Below, piece by piece: positions 12,727-25,331 of a DNA stretch of 64,000 nucleotides (the stretch's first letter is position 1; every line of letters starts with the position of its first letter). This stretch comes from Epichloe hybrida (taxonomy: Eukaryota; Ascomycota; Sordariomycetes; Hypocreales; Clavicipitaceae). Under the pieces are notes generated by a model. That model did no database searches and had not been told where the DNA came from. It saw nothing but the letters and a program-made list of their open reading frames with translations. Both the position numbers and the translations under genes were made by a program. The stretch spans positions 5,208,001-5,272,000 of the forward strand of contig JAFEKR010000001.1 in the NCBI GenBank assembly GCA_019022495.1. The letters run 5' to 3'.

Positions 12727-12875
12727 TTGCCCATCAGATGCTTGTGGACGAGGGAACTGGTTGCCAACTAGTGCAGTCTCTGGGCTGATATCCTGGCCAC
12801 CCACCTCTGAAGAGGGTAAAGATATGCCAATGACAATGGGTCTGTCTTCTGGCGATCTTGGGCGAAAGCGCAATC
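12727..12875. promoter_or_regulatory. Short divergent promoter between two disordered-protein genes
   Basis: Only 149 bases separate the first ATG of the minus-strand membrane protein (12726) from the ATG of the plus-strand gene (12876). If both starts are right, the two genes must share a bidirectional promoter or overlap in their leaders. The minus-strand frame is open through this space up to 12873, which leaves its true start uncertain. Confidence 0.4.
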
Positions 12876-15800
12876 ATGGACAGCTCACTTGTTGGTGTCG
12901 GAGACGCCAATGACAGTGTAGGAGGCAGTCCCTCTCTGAGCTTTGCCTCGTTCCCCAGCTCTGGAGCTACCTTCATAACATGCACTAGCTCGAGAAGCTC
13001 CACAAACAGCCAACACCGACACTCTCTTCTCCCAGCTGCCCTGCGTCGGTTTTCTCCACTCCGACAGCCAGAGAATATTGATGAGGGCATGGACCATATT
13101 GGTGGCTGCCAGCTACAAAGCCGACGGCATCGATCCCTCAGCAGTATGAGACTGCTCGATCGCAATGTGCTCGAGCAAGCTCCGATATTGTCTCCCAAGT
13201 CCCAACCGCGGAGCATCAATCAGAGCGACAGCCCCGTTCGAAGTGCCTCAAAACCATGGCGAAGCTCATCGGACAGAAGATCTACCTCGTTGGACGGATT
13301 TTCGCCGACGATGTCGATGACCAAAGAAGAGTTCGAAGCATTGCCTCCCACTATACAACGCAAGGTAAGTCGCGAGTCCAATATTATTATGAACACCGCA
13401 CGAGACAAGTGATGCGACTGAATGGCTCGCGAGCCAAATCAAGATGTTACAACACTGGATGGCGTTGGCATTCGATACACAGATACAAACACAAACGGCT
13501 CTGCGGGCGAAGTCGTCTTCTTCGAGCCACCATCACAAAACGTCTTGGGGAAACATGTGTGTCGCTGAAGGACCAGGAAAAACTACGGCAAGTGCATGAC
13601 GTGCCCAGGGAGCCAGAAAGCAAGACTTTATTCTTCGGATCGACATGAAATAAGAAAGAAGAATCAACAAACAAAAAAACAAACAAACAATACGAGATAC
13701 AATTCCAGCGCGATGATCTAGGTTAGCCGGGGTTGCTTCTAAGTTCTTGGCTCAAAAATTTGTCCAGTCTGGCACAAGCGTGGAAAACTGCTGATCTTGT
13801 GACTGGTTCTTGCGGCGAAACTATGCACCACGCAAGTCTCCAGAAAAGACATCGCTCGCTACATATTGTCTTTGAGAGATGTATGCGTGTCTTTGTTGGC
13901 AGCGCCGGCCGCTTCCCCCTTCTCCAGTGCGGGTGCGGACCAAATTTGACATGCCGTCACGTGCTGTCTCGTACCCTTTCTCATAAATTTGTGATGAGAG
14001 TTTGGGTGTTCCTGCCTATTTCCCGACCCCCTTGCTGCAATGCCAGTATCACCGGGTCTGGCGGTGAAGCATGAGACTTGTGCCAACGTGGACAAGCCAG
14101 GACGAGACGTTGCCAGCAGGTAGTCCGAGCTGGTTCTCCATGTGCGAGCTTGTGGCCAAGTCACCAAGTCACACGCTTACACGCACACATGCACACACAC
14201 GCACAAGTGTCGTCGAGTCGTCCATGCAGCCAGCCCCTGATTGCTTTTGGTGGTGCATTATCGCCACCACTAGCACCGACATGATCATCTCCAGGCAAGC
14301 TGCTCGCTATCACCGTGGTCCGTCGGTTGCGCTGAAGCTGCCATGGAGCATGCTTTTTTATCTAGTGGTTCGAGCCACGAAACTTGACCTCTCTCCCCCC
14401 TTCCCCTGCACCACGATACCACCAACAAGTACCGCAATGTAATCCGTACTCCGCTCCGTAACATGGTTCTTTCTTATTACCCGCCCGCCCGCCCCCCGCT
14501 CTTCCCACCAACGGATCGCCACCATCCCTTCCAAGTTGGTGGACACCACACGTCTCTCGTTCCTGCCTCGTTCCTGCCTCGTTCCTGCCTCGAGACATGC
14601 CCATTCCGCTTCCAGTGCAGCTGGCTTGGTTGTCTTTGACGTGTGTGTACGGAGGGAGTAGCACACAGGGCACCAGAGCACACAGGGCACACATGGCACA
14701 CATGGCACATGGCAACCCCCAAGAACGACCCATGTACTTGCTACATGCACACATCTACATGCATACGGAGTACATGCAACACATCTTGTCCACTCTCCCT
14801 TCCCCCTCGTAGCACGATCCGCCATCGACCTTCTCTCCTCCCTCTCCCTCCTCCTCTCCCTCGGCAGTGTTTATATCTCCCTTGATAACAAGAGTCCTCC
14901 CGTACTGACGATATCGTGTGTTTGTGTGCGAGCAGTATTTCTCCACACTGGAACGTCTGCGCATTGTTCGCAGCCCGGAATATAACGAGCTTGATTCGCC
15001 CGTTCAAGAGGAGCTTGACAGCCCCCTAGCTGCCCCATCTTTCGACGACGAAGACCATCAACCAACACTCAAACTTGGATTCGGTCAAGACGAACTGGAG
15101 AACGCACCACATCGTCGCATTCAGGCCAAGAACAATCCATTGCGGATATATGCCAGTTCCGAGAGGAACTTTGTCAAGCGATATCATTCGAGCGGCGATA
15201 TTCCGAGTGCCCAGCGTATAAGACAGTGCGTGATACTGGATGCCACTGAGGATTCCATCCCTGGACTCGGAAACCGCCAGCCGCAGACACCTGAGCTGGG
15301 ATATCCGCCTACCATAAGCTCTACGAATTCCAGACCCAAGTTAGCCAAGATGGTGTCCTTCTCGCCTGACCATTCGTCTGCCACTGGGCCAACTGGGCCA
15401 GATCTGACCAACAGCGCCGACTCGATGTTTGGTTCGTTTCGCTGGCTCGAAGAGAGCGGAGACCTGGATTTGAGGCTCGTTCTCGACGATGATCACATTG
15501 ATCCTCGCAATCAAGACGCCCCGGCTCAAGCCAAACGGAATTCTTCGCTCAGGAGACACCTTTCCATCTCCAAACTTCCCTTTGGAAACCGGACGTCGGT
15601 CTCAATGAGCCGACCTGCAACCAAGGATGCCTCTGCGACAACGTCGGCTGCTTCATCGCCCCAAGCATCTGTCCCTGGCTCGCCAGCTCAAGGACATGCC
15701 CGCAGGAGATCCCGCGCTCTCTCGCTGATCACGCCCAACAAACAGCCCGTTCCTGATCCGTCATCTTTTGTGGACCAGGCAGCTGCCCATTATCAAGACC

Positions 15801-16414
15801 CTGACGCGAGAATGAAGCTCCGGGTGTATTTGGCTTCTCCACACAAGTTTGACGAAGCCGTTGAATTCGGATTTCCATCCATCGAAGAAGTTCAGAGCAA
15901 AGAAACTACCGGGGGTCACAAGAGGGCAGCTTCGCAGCAAGAGCGATCAAGCTCTCTACTCGGCAAATTGCAGCCCTTCGCCGAGGACGATAGATCATCC
16001 ATGTATAGTGATGAAGGTTCCGCGACGGAGTCCGAATCACCAAGGACACCAGAGACAATGGGAAAGCCCCTGCCCGTCAGGCCGGCCCAAGAAAGCCAGG
16101 ATGAGGAGAGTCCTGTTTCCAAGGCGGTCTACGCCCAAGCACCGGCCGTGTCTCGCGAAATGACGCTGCGCATGACGCTGACACGCCCAGATCTTCGCGC
16201 CAATGAGGAGCAAATCTATGGGTGGCAAAAAACGTCCAACGGACGCAAACCATCACAAGCCAAAGACGAGCCAGAATTGCCCGAGTCATTCGCTCGAGAG
16301 GGTCATTCTAAAGAGAGCATCGAGCGGCAGTTCGCCGCCATGGATCTAGAAGACCTAATGACAAATGATGATGGCATGATGAAGCGATTCTGGAACCGTG
16401 TACGTCGAACTTGA
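12876..16414 (+). CDS. Disordered fungal protein of unknown function, split by a 1.57-kb intron
   Basis: Two exons are inferred: 12876-13364 (163 codons) and 14936-16414, giving about 655 residues. The junction joins EEFEALPPTIQRK to YFSTLERLRI in frame; this forms the only well-folded-looking helical segment, and from memory it resembles a continuous motif in other filamentous-fungal proteins. The donor is AAG/GTAAGT. The acceptor GAG-CAG is preceded by a TACTGAC branch-like site about 30 nt upstream. The rest is Ser/Pro/Arg-rich with LPVRP-type proline motifs, many potential phosphosites, and a basic end FWNRVRRT. No catalytic domain is seen. The alternative is two separate genes, the second starting at the ATG at 14918. 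I prefer one gene because of the clean splice sites and phase. Confidence 0.65.
13365..14935 (+). other. Putative 1571-bp intron (content)
   Basis: This lies between the two inferred exons of the disordered-protein gene. It contains only simple-sequence blocks: AAACAAAC repeats (13670-13690), CACACA/ACACGC runs (14170-14205), four CGTTCCTGCCT units (14557-14592), CACATGGCA repeats (14690-14712) and GTACGGAGTA-like motifs (14445-14460, 14763-14773). No open frame here has a recognisable domain, and no terminal inverted repeats of an inserted transposon were found. Confidence 0.5.
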
Positions 16415-17736
16415 TTCATCATGTTTGCCATCGACTTGGCTCGACAGTCATTGTCAACATCTCGCAAAAACCACGGGTATTCTTTACCTGCCGATTGCTT
16501 TTTTTTTCTTTCTTCTCTTCCACACGTCATTTCATGATTGGGGACTTGTTCCCAACGACACACGCATACGAATACGTTCTCATCTCCAACGTCAGCACTA
16601 CGAATGATAACTTTCCTTTCTTTACCACCTTTATACCCATTCTCGTTTTAATTTCTCGGGTTGCGGCCGGGCTATTTGTTCTTACTCAGTCATACCGAAC
16701 ATCTGGCGATTGGTACCGAATTATCATTGATTACACGGAAGCGTCAGATCGCCGCTATTTACCGTTGCAGCCAACTGTATATCATTGGGCGGAGTTCCAT
16801 GGCGCCCGCGCTGTATTTGTCACTGGAAGCGAAAATTCTGTTGTTTATTTTTTTATTTTTTTTACACCATTGTCTTATTGGGTCATAATAACATTGGAAG
16901 GGGCATGGTCTACTAATGGGGTGATTAGAAGGGGGAGGTGGAGAGGTGGTTGCAGGCACACGTTTTCTAAAGCAACGTGTACCAAGGTTTGTAGAAGGGG
17001 GCTGGAGGGGGAGGCTTTGGTGGATGGAAGCTCGAATGCCGCTTGTACTGGTAGCTTGAGACTTGGTAGAAATCAGAAAGTGTTTACACTGATGGATGGG
17101 CACGCCGTATTCGGTAGTCTTGGATGTAAAGGGAGGGCTGCAACGGTGTGAGCTGGGGTGTCAACGGGAATGGACGGCTGTTTCATCAAATGTCATCCAA
17201 CAACAAGAATGGCATGACTCTGGTCTCCAACAGCAAATCTTGACAAGCACGGAGTAGTCCGTAGATGGCGAGAAAACATGTACGCCACGCCACGCCACGC
17301 CACGCCACGCCAACGCCAACGCCAACGCCTTGGAAACCGCCACAAAGAAGAAAGTATGGATGGAGCGAGGCCGTCCGTCCCCTTACATACACCCGAGGTG
17401 GCTTCTATTGTTCCTCTTCCTTCCGCATCTCGGAATCAGGGGGTTGAGTGCCCTTGATGGGCGGGCTACACGTGGTAATATGTCGTTCAATAGACTTTCT
17501 CTTTGGTTAATCAAATTCTTGTTAAACTTGCTTGAAACCCCCTTTTATTGCTCGCGCTCATGTCCAAGATTCTTTACTAAAACAACGCTAGATTGAGACT
17601 TTGCATGCACGCCCCATCCCTACCACCCACCCACCCACCAACATGTTGAACGACTTGGACTGCACTGCACTGCACGTCATTCTCATCACATGCATGGCCG
17701 CTGCTCCAACGCAATGACGCTCATCCCTCATCCATT
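16415..17736. other. Intergenic region with GCCAC/AACGCC repeats
   Basis: These are the convergent 3' flanks of the disordered-protein gene and VPS10. A pentameric GCCAC block (about 5 copies, 17284-17309) runs directly into an AACGCC block (17310-17328). A CACGGAGTAGTCCGTAG near-palindrome is at 17249-17264, and CCCACCCACC is near 17625. Open frames here appear to be chance. Confidence 0.5.
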
Positions 17737-20700
17737 TCATGCCTCCTCGTCACTATCCTCACCCAGTAGTTCGCCTTCGTCATCGTCAACAACGGCGTAG
17801 TCACCGCGCCCGCGCGCAAAGCTATCTCTTGTTGTGAATGGCCTTGGCCCCCGAGAGAACCAGCTTCGCCCGCCACCGCCACCGCCACCGCCCCGAGAAC
17901 CGGTCGCACTTCGCCAGAGACCACCCACAAGCAGAGGCAATGTCCCCACGACGGCTGCCACGGCAGATACCGCCACAACGGGGTACTTGACCCACGGTCG
18001 ATCGCTGTCAAAGGTGGAGGAGGACTCGCCCAGGCGAATCTGTCCAAACTTGCCGTCCCAATTCCGGTACACGTACCATCCAATCGCGGCCGCCGCGGCA
18101 AAGGGAATCACCACGGCAAAGAAAACGGCCACTCCCGACGTGCGATGCTTCTTCTCAAACTCCTCCTCGTGCCCTTCGCATGGATGCTCCGGCGCCGTCT
18201 TGTCCATCTCCTTGCCCCCTGAGCAGGTCGACAAGGGAATTCGACGGTATCCTGTTGGCTCGAACCATGATGTTGCGTTTGGATTCTTCGTACACCACTC
18301 CTTGCCCGACAGAGGATCTAATCCTTGGACCAGAGTGCACTGTCCCGAACTGTCAATCTCAAAGTTGAAAGCGCTAAGTTTTGAGTTAGTCATGTCCGTT
18401 CAAGGTAGGCATCATGCATGGCCCCTCGGTTTTCCATCTTCGCTTCTCAAACTCACCATTCAAAGTCTTCCCGCTTGCATTCACAATTTTCATAATCGAC
18501 CAAGCGCTTGAGATTCTGTTCATTGTAGCACTTGCGGTCCGTCTTCTTTCGAAGATACCTGGCCTTGTGGCCAAAGAGACAGTCGTCGCTTTGGAGCGGG
18601 TGCTTAGCTGTCCAAAGCAAGTAATCGGATTCTGCATCGGAATCCTTCTTGTACTGGCAAGGCTTGTCTGCGAGACCACTGAAGTCGAGATTGACGGCTA
18701 TCATCCTCCGGTCCCCATCCTCGCACCATATCAAGAAGTTGCGAGAAGTTCCGGATCTCAGCGTCGTAATGTCCAGAACAGTTACTTCCTCGTCGTAGAA
18801 CTCCACGTCTTTCCAAGTCTTGCCTTCGTCCATCGAGTACGAGACGGTCTTGGTCTTGGCTGAATTCTTGGGTGTGGCCCGCTGCACAAGAATCATGATG
18901 GATCCCTGGTCACCATATTGCCAGGTCCAATGGCCCTTCTTGACGTTTTCCCAAGTGATTCCGCCATCCGTTGTCATAAAAGTGTCGGTGTCTTTGATGT
19001 CGCCCAGGCTCGATCCTACGTTGCCCACTCCAAACATGAAGCCAACCGCAGTGTCTGCGGCAAAGGTTCGTCTCTTATCCTCACGTTCCGTGTAGTGATG
19101 AAGGTGCAGAGCGCATTTGTCATCTCCCCTGGAGCTGCTGCAAGAGTAAGACTTTCCTTCCACATCCTTGGCCGGAGGGGGCAGGTATCCCCACTGCGAA
19201 CCGTCATTGTGAGAGATCTTGGTCTGGAGAACTTTGCTCTTCTCCTTTTCGGCGGCATTGGAGACGACGTTGATCAGCACAACACCTTCGATGCCCGATA
19301 CCTTCTCGAAGTCGACATACATGTTTTCGTCGCTGTTCACGTTGGCGGCACTCAGGACATATGATGTGCCGTTGGAGTTGCTCTTGATGATGGATCCGAA
19401 GGAGCGGTCCTTGCCAGCCTCTGAGCGTACAAACAAGTTGACGGCGTGGGTGGAGCTGTCCAGCACGGTGTATTCGTCGTGGTGGCCTTCGTGGAAGTTA
19501 TGCGGATAGTGAGCTGGTTCGAAGTCTTTGCCATCTAGACTGGTCACTGCGCGCTCAGCACCAGTCTCGGGATCCTTGGTGTTTAGAATGATGAACTCGC
19601 TCATCGTTGCAAAGTTGATGACCTCTCGGTCGTACTTGAAGGCCTTCTCTCTGTCGGCGAAAAAGTCGTCGCTTGTCTTGATGGTGAGATTCGCGTCCAG
19701 CCGTTCTTCCGATTTGGCTAGACACACAACCTGCTTCTCGTTTCGGAAGTTGTAGGCCGAGCTACCGGTAAACTCGCATTTCTCCGCGTAGGAAAGCATC
19801 TTGTCCCACTTGTCGCCACGGTTTGTTGACACCCAGACCTGATCGAAACACGTCTCTTGCTTGCCGACCTTGTCACACCGTGTTCCCATCCACAAAAGCC
19901 AGTCCTTCTTGTCCGGATGGAATCCGAACGGCATCACACCGGTCTTGGCTTTCCCGGGAGCCTCAAAACTGTGGAAAGTTTGCCCACGATCAACCGTGTA
20001 GATTACCTTGTGATTTTTGTCATCGGTCGTGAAGTAGACGACATCGTTGAAGTGCAAGTGAGGGAAAATCCCACGGATCTCCTCTCCCTCGAGGATTCGT
20101 TTCCATTCTTTGCCGTGGTCGTGAGACATCCAAATTTGATTCTCTCGCTGTGCCCTGTCTCCCGCAGGCCAAACAATGACTGTTTCATCACTAGAGGAGC
20201 TGGCATCACCCTTTTCGAGATAAATCTTCTCAAAGCCTTTGAGCTTGAAATCAAAGACTTTTTCCTTCCTGGATATTTCGCCCGTCGCAGGTGGTTGAGA
20301 AGGCTTGGTATCTCCTGCCTCGGAGCATTTTCGCTCTGTTTTGTCATCTTTTTGCTTGCCCTTGATTCTCTTACACGTGTTTCCAGGTATCAATCTCCAG
20401 CCAGACGAGCCCTCAAAGGTACCATCGGGATGCTTTTTGCAATAATCATCGGGTGGTGATGGGATGGGACCGACTTGCTTGCACTTTTTGTTGTCCGCTG
20501 GATCTCTTTGGAAATTGTAATCGCATTCAAAGTCGGCGTCGGTACATTCACAATCCTCTGTCTTGGGAACAGGATCCTTGAACTCCTGCTTAATAAAGCA
20601 GTCCGCTGTTTTCTTGCGGCGGCGGTATGTCTGTTTGTGGCCCATGATGCACGTCGGGTTACCTTGTTTGTCGGGACGTGCATGCCAGTCTTCCATGTCC

Positions 20701-22367
20701 TTGTCCTCGCAAGTTCGTTCCTTGATTCCATCAAAATTGATGGCAATCATGTGAAAGGTGCGGTCTTTTTCACCCAAGAGCAAGAATTTGAGGCTGGTGG
20801 AGTCTTGCGTCGTCGTCAACAGGTCAGGCTTGATGCTGAGATCATCGGGCAAAGGGACCTTCTTCCAATTGTCACCGTGGTCGAGTGAGTAGGAGAACTC
20901 CTTGACATTTGCCGTACCAGAGTCTCCAATGGCAACCAGGATAGACCCAGAATCACCAAACTCGTACTTGTGGGGTCCGTCCAGGGCCTTTTTCCACGTC
21001 GAACCAGCATCGTCCGATACGTATAGATTGGCTTCCTTGTAGTGTCCTAGGGAGCTGCCCGTGTTGCCGTTTCCCATTACCAGGCCAGGAGCAGGACTGG
21101 AAAAGACCCGACCAAGATTGTCCAGCTCTGTGACCGAGTGCAGGTGTAGTCTGTCATCCCCAGCCTTTATTTCAGAGAAGGTTCTGCCATCGTCAAAGGT
21201 AATCTTGGTCACTCTGATCTTGTCCTGTCTCCTTCCCTTTGAGAGTTCGGCACCATTCTCGACAGTATTGACGAGAAAAATACCCTGAATACCCGAGATT
21301 CTCTCAAAATCGACATTGCCCCTAGCATTACGATTTGTGTAGGGAACGTTCTCGGTGAAGTACGTGCCATTCGAATTGCTGGTAAAAAGAACACCCATGG
21401 GCCGCGATGGGTGAGACGTCATGACATCAATCTGGATGCTATAATTGGTGCTTTCCAACACGGTGTATGCGCCTTGGTTGATTCTATGGGAATGGTCGTG
21501 GTCGTCGTCCTTGGGAAACATGGCTCGATGCCACTTGAGCGTGTCGTCGGTAACGTAGAGAGACATCTCATCGCTATGTGGGGACGAAACGGCCACCAGA
21601 ATATACTTCTTGACAACAGCCAAGATGAGGGATCCGGTAACACCTTTATTCAAGTCGACATTGGGCTCGAATTCTTGGATGTGCTTGTCTGCGACAGCAA
21701 AGAAGCTGTCCGACATGGTGAGCTTCTGCTCTTGCTTAAAGAAAGAAAAGGATTCTCTGACGATGCAAAGCACTCGGGACTTGTCCTTCTCGACTTCTCC
21801 CGTCGTAAACTCGGGGTTGGACTTGGCCCACCAGCAGCCCGCGGTGTTGACGCGGAGCGCTTTCGTGGTCTTGAAGCCATCAATGGTGTACTTTGCTTCC
21901 TCGTCGCAGAATATTCCATCACAGTTCATCGCATTGAAGATGATGCGGTCGGGTTTGCCCGCATGAAACGTCATGATCTCGGGTTGAAATTTGCTGGGCA
22001 AGGCGTCGGTGTCGAACTTGGTCCACGACTCGCCCCGGTCCTCGGTTCGAAATTGAGTCTTGCTGGGAGTCACAATGTAGGCTCTTTTGCTATCGAAAGG
22101 ATGCATGATGAGCTCGAGAGTGTGACCGTCGGCAATCGCATCTACACGCTTCCATGAGACGCCAGCGTCCGCGGATCGATACACGTTGCGTTCATGTTTG
22201 TCTTCGAAAACAATGACATCGCTATCTTCGAAGTAGTTGATGTTTCGCGGAGCATGTTGAAGTTTTGTAACGGCTAATGATGGCTCATCCTTGGCAAAGA
22301 CTACCGTCCACATGAGAGACGATAGCAGGATATGCCATGCGGCCGCTACCGTGCCACCCGGTCTCAT
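17737..22367 (-). CDS. VPS10: Vacuolar protein sorting receptor Vps10/Pep1 (sortilin family)
   Basis: Exon 1 is 18457-22367 and exon 2 is 17737-18373. The splice restores the Cys of a DFEC motif and gives about 1515 residues, typical of fungal Vps10. I start at the ATG at 22367 because MRPGG is followed by a hydrophobic signal peptide ending near residue 25. The open frame upstream of it begins with GTG. Two luminal VPS10 beta-propeller units are present, each with Asp-box repeats (for example SxDxGxxW) and each followed by a Cys-rich 10CC-like module. Two hydrophobic segments lie near the end, then a Gly/Arg-rich, acidic cytosolic tail (DDDEGELLGEDSDEEA) that could carry sorting signals. Role: cycles between late Golgi and endosome carrying soluble vacuolar hydrolases such as carboxypeptidase Y. 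Confidence 0.96.
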
Positions 22368-23601
22368 CGTGGAAAAGAAGCGAACGACGTCGTCGGTGTC
22401 ATGAAAAAGACGTGAACGGCGAGCTACAAAAGAAATGAAGGAAGGGCGGTTGCGATGGCCAGAAGCGGCTCTAGAAAGAGGGTGAAGCAACACCTAATCG
22501 AGGTTGTCGGATTGTGGTGTGACGAAGACCCAAATGCACACTGCGGACACTGCGGGTGGACCTGTTAAGAAGATGCGTCGTGGTCATGTGGCGTTGCCGA
22601 ATTGAACAAATAGAAGGGTCGAGCTGAATGATGAAGCAAGAAGCTCCGACGTCAGCCACGCAGTTGTCAGCGTCCAAGCGTCCAAGCGTCCAAGCGTCCA
22701 AGCGTGTGGCGCGGGCTGTGGCTGGAGCGTAACGAGAACATCTGGACCTGACAGTCACAGACAGGCCGGGCCAAAGAGACGCATCGCCTGGGAAGCTTGT
22801 TTTTTTTTGTTCCGAGTAATAATACAAAGAGTGGGCTTTGGGCGAGGCTGGCTTCACATCCCATCCATCCCATCCCAGCTTAGCTCAGTTCGTGCCTGCC
22901 CTGCCTGCCCTGCCCTTGCCTCCCACTTGCCTCCCACTTGCCTAGTCCCTGTCCCCTCGCCCGCCCCTGGAACCATCCTTTCATTTGGCGAACTCCTCAC
23001 TTGGCTAACTCTAGTAACTCACCGGACAGACAGGCAAACAATGGCCAAGCAGTCTAAGTAGTCGTTTTCTATTTTTTGATCGTTTCTTTTTCCCTTTCGG
23101 CGGACACCCCCCCCTTTATCATCCCGCTGACACGCTCTCTTCAACCAAACCTTGCTTCTTGGCCTGCTCAAGCGTAGTCTTCCGATCTCTTTGGTGCTGA
23201 GCGTCTTTCCTTTCGCCTGAAGCACTCCGCAGCTGCCACTTAATTACTTGCTTGCATACAAGCATTGACCGGACCGAAGCAAGTGGAAACAGACCCCAGC
23301 GCCCACCCCAGCGTCCACCCCAGCGCTTACCCCAGCGCTCACCTTGGCCCATCTCTGCGGCTGCCCCTCGCTCGCCAGGCCGGCCAGACCAGACCAGACC
23401 AGACCAGACCAGACCAGACCAGACCAGACCAGACCAGACCAGACCAGACCAGACCAGACCAGACCAGACCAAACAACAAACACACAAAAGTCGGCTGCGC
23501 TCCTCCGCTGGCCCTGTTCGCCTTTTCGCCTTTTCGCCTCTTCGCCTTTGCAACACCACTAACAAAAATCCTACCAGGTGTCTGTCTGCGCGACCAACAC
23601 C
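22368..23601. other. Divergent promoter region VPS10 / NTF2-like gene, repeat-rich
   Basis: This 1.2-kb region serves two divergent genes. It contains an 8-bp tandem repeat of GTCCAAGC (about 4 copies, 22672-22705), TGCCCTGCC and CCCACTTGCCT repeats (22893-22945), an AGCGCYYACCCC-type repeat (23295-23345) and the long CCAGA array listed separately. No gene is seen. Open frames across the array are artefacts of its repeat length. Confidence 0.55.
23384..23470. repeat. (CCAGA)n pentanucleotide array
   Basis: About 17 perfect tandem copies of CCAGA/GACCA lie 130 bases upstream of the start of the NTF2-like gene. A 5-bp unit cycles through all reading frames without a stop on either strand, so it makes spurious open frames on both strands. 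Confidence 0.97.
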
Positions 23602-25331
23602 ATGGCTTCCGTGTACAAACAATTCCTGGCCTCGCCCAGCTCCTCGTTCCTGGCTGAGAAGGCATCCCTACACTATGTCACCACCACAACGTCCATCTAT
23701 GGTCCCACCGAGATAATCAAGCATCTCAACACTCTCCAGAAGCAGGTCAAAACCAAGAAGCAAGAATTCTTGAACCTTGTCGATGGCCAGTCCGTCATTG
23801 CTGCCGAAATTGACACCGCCCTCGAGTTCCAGACCAGTGGTGGTACCTACCTGCCTGGTCTTGATGATAACTTCCTCTCTGATCGCGTCGCGTATTTGTC
23901 AATTGTGAGTGCTGCTGTGGTCTGCCAAGTCAGCCGCCAACTAATCCAAATCGACACCGCTAGAGGCGTCACAGTGCTAACTAATCAATGGCGCAGATTC
24001 ACATGGTAACTTTCGACGAGGCAGGCAAGATTCTGCAGATTCGCCAGCAATGGGACCAGGGCTCCCTGCTCAAGCAATTGGATATCATTGGAAAGACTGG
24101 CCGTAACTGGCCCATCAGAGATAGCCGAGAGCAGCTCACGCTGATTCAATCTTGTCTCAAGTCCACCGGCGTACTCCACAGCAAATCCGAGAGTCACAAC
24201 GATGTTGTTGTCCGGACTCGCGGCAACTCGAGCAATGCCATGCGCGATCCCCATGCTTCCCTTCAGCTATTCGGCAACAGAGAGGAGATCGAGTCCGCTC
24301 AGAACGAAGCCGTTGTATCGCCTTATGGAGGTAAACATCGTCGCGGAGAGCGCTCTTTTGCAGACGTGCTGGGGGACGATCCTTCCGGTGAACACTACGA
24401 GGGCGGACACAATCGTCACCGATCCTCATCACCGAGCAAAGGCGGCCAGGGCAAGAACGTTCAGCCTATGCGCATCTTCGAGGGCCAGGAGCACGTCGAG
24501 GAAGACGAGGTGCCGAGGACGAAGAACAACTTCATTCGCCCCAACCCTCAAAAGTACAACCATTTCGACTTTGCTGATGGATCTGATCCCCAGGACAGGC
24601 CCAAACCAGGTGTTGCGCTTGAGAACCGACCGAAATCAAAGCATGATAGCCAGTGGGACTTCCAGGATTTCAGCACCCCCAGCAAGCCTTTGCCCACCAA
24701 GCACTACCGAGCTCAGGATGTTCGTCACTGGGATACCGAGGCAAGCAACATGGAGGACTCGGACCCGACCCAGCATGCTCGCAAGGGCCGACGAGATGCG
24801 GAAACCCATTTTGAGCTCCAAGACGACGGCGAGCGGCTGCCGCATCAGGATCGTGCCAACGCTCGCCCACGAGGATCCATGCAAAACGAGAATATGGGCC
24901 TGTACAAGAACAAACTGTTTGACCGCGAGCTTGCCGCTCCTGACTCCCAGCGTGCTCTTGGAAATATCACCAACCTGGGCGGTCGCGGCAAGGATTTTGA
25001 CCCTCACTTCGCCATGGCGGATGAGTCGCCTGCTCCCACATTGTCGTCCCGTAACCAACACGTCGCCGAAAGCCGCATGAAGGCTGTTAAGCAAATGGAT
25101 GCCAACTGGTCCTCCTACGATCACTCACCAAAGAACCAGAAGGAGAACCAACAGCGCGGCGAAGCCAAATTCCTGGAGGACAACAAGATTAACATTGCTG
25201 GTGACGGTATGGGTGGGCGCAAGGGTACGAACCGCGACTGGCTGTACGGCCCTACCGAGGATGAGTCCCCCAAGCCCACATCACGAAAGACGAACCCTTC
25301 CGCTGCTCAAAAGAGCTTTTGGGACTTTTGA
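23602..25331 (+). CDS. NTF2-like domain protein with long disordered C-terminus
   Basis: Exon 1 is 23602-23904 and exon 2 is 23997-25331; phase 0 gives about 545 residues. Residues 1 to about 150 look like an NTF2-like alpha+beta cone: the helical start MASVYKQFLASP, then IYGPTEIIKHLNTLQKQ, a central beta strand with DTALEF, and IHMVTFDEAGKILQIRQQWD. The remaining 400 residues are charged, poorly ordered and rich in short aromatic motifs (HFDFADGSDP, SQWDFQDFSTP, HFELQDDGE, HFAMADES, KSFWDF) that look like repeated linear binding motifs. No catalytic residues are recognised and the function is unknown. The start is chosen because the ATG has a good context (ACCATGG) and follows a long non-coding repeat. 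Confidence 0.85.

Noticed and set aside
12858..12873. Non-ATG starts at the divergent pair (TTG on both strands)
   Set aside because: The frames open there only because of upstream stops. ATG codons at 12876 (+) and 12726 (-) are preferred.
16411..17151. 246-codon plus-strand frame after the disordered-protein gene
   Set aside because: It starts at the stop codon of that gene, has no conserved motif and looks like AT-rich 3' flank.
23252..23716. Overlapping plus- and minus-strand open frames around the CCAGA array
   Set aside because: A 5-bp repeat without stops keeps several frames open. The flanks show no coding signal and the real start is at 23602.
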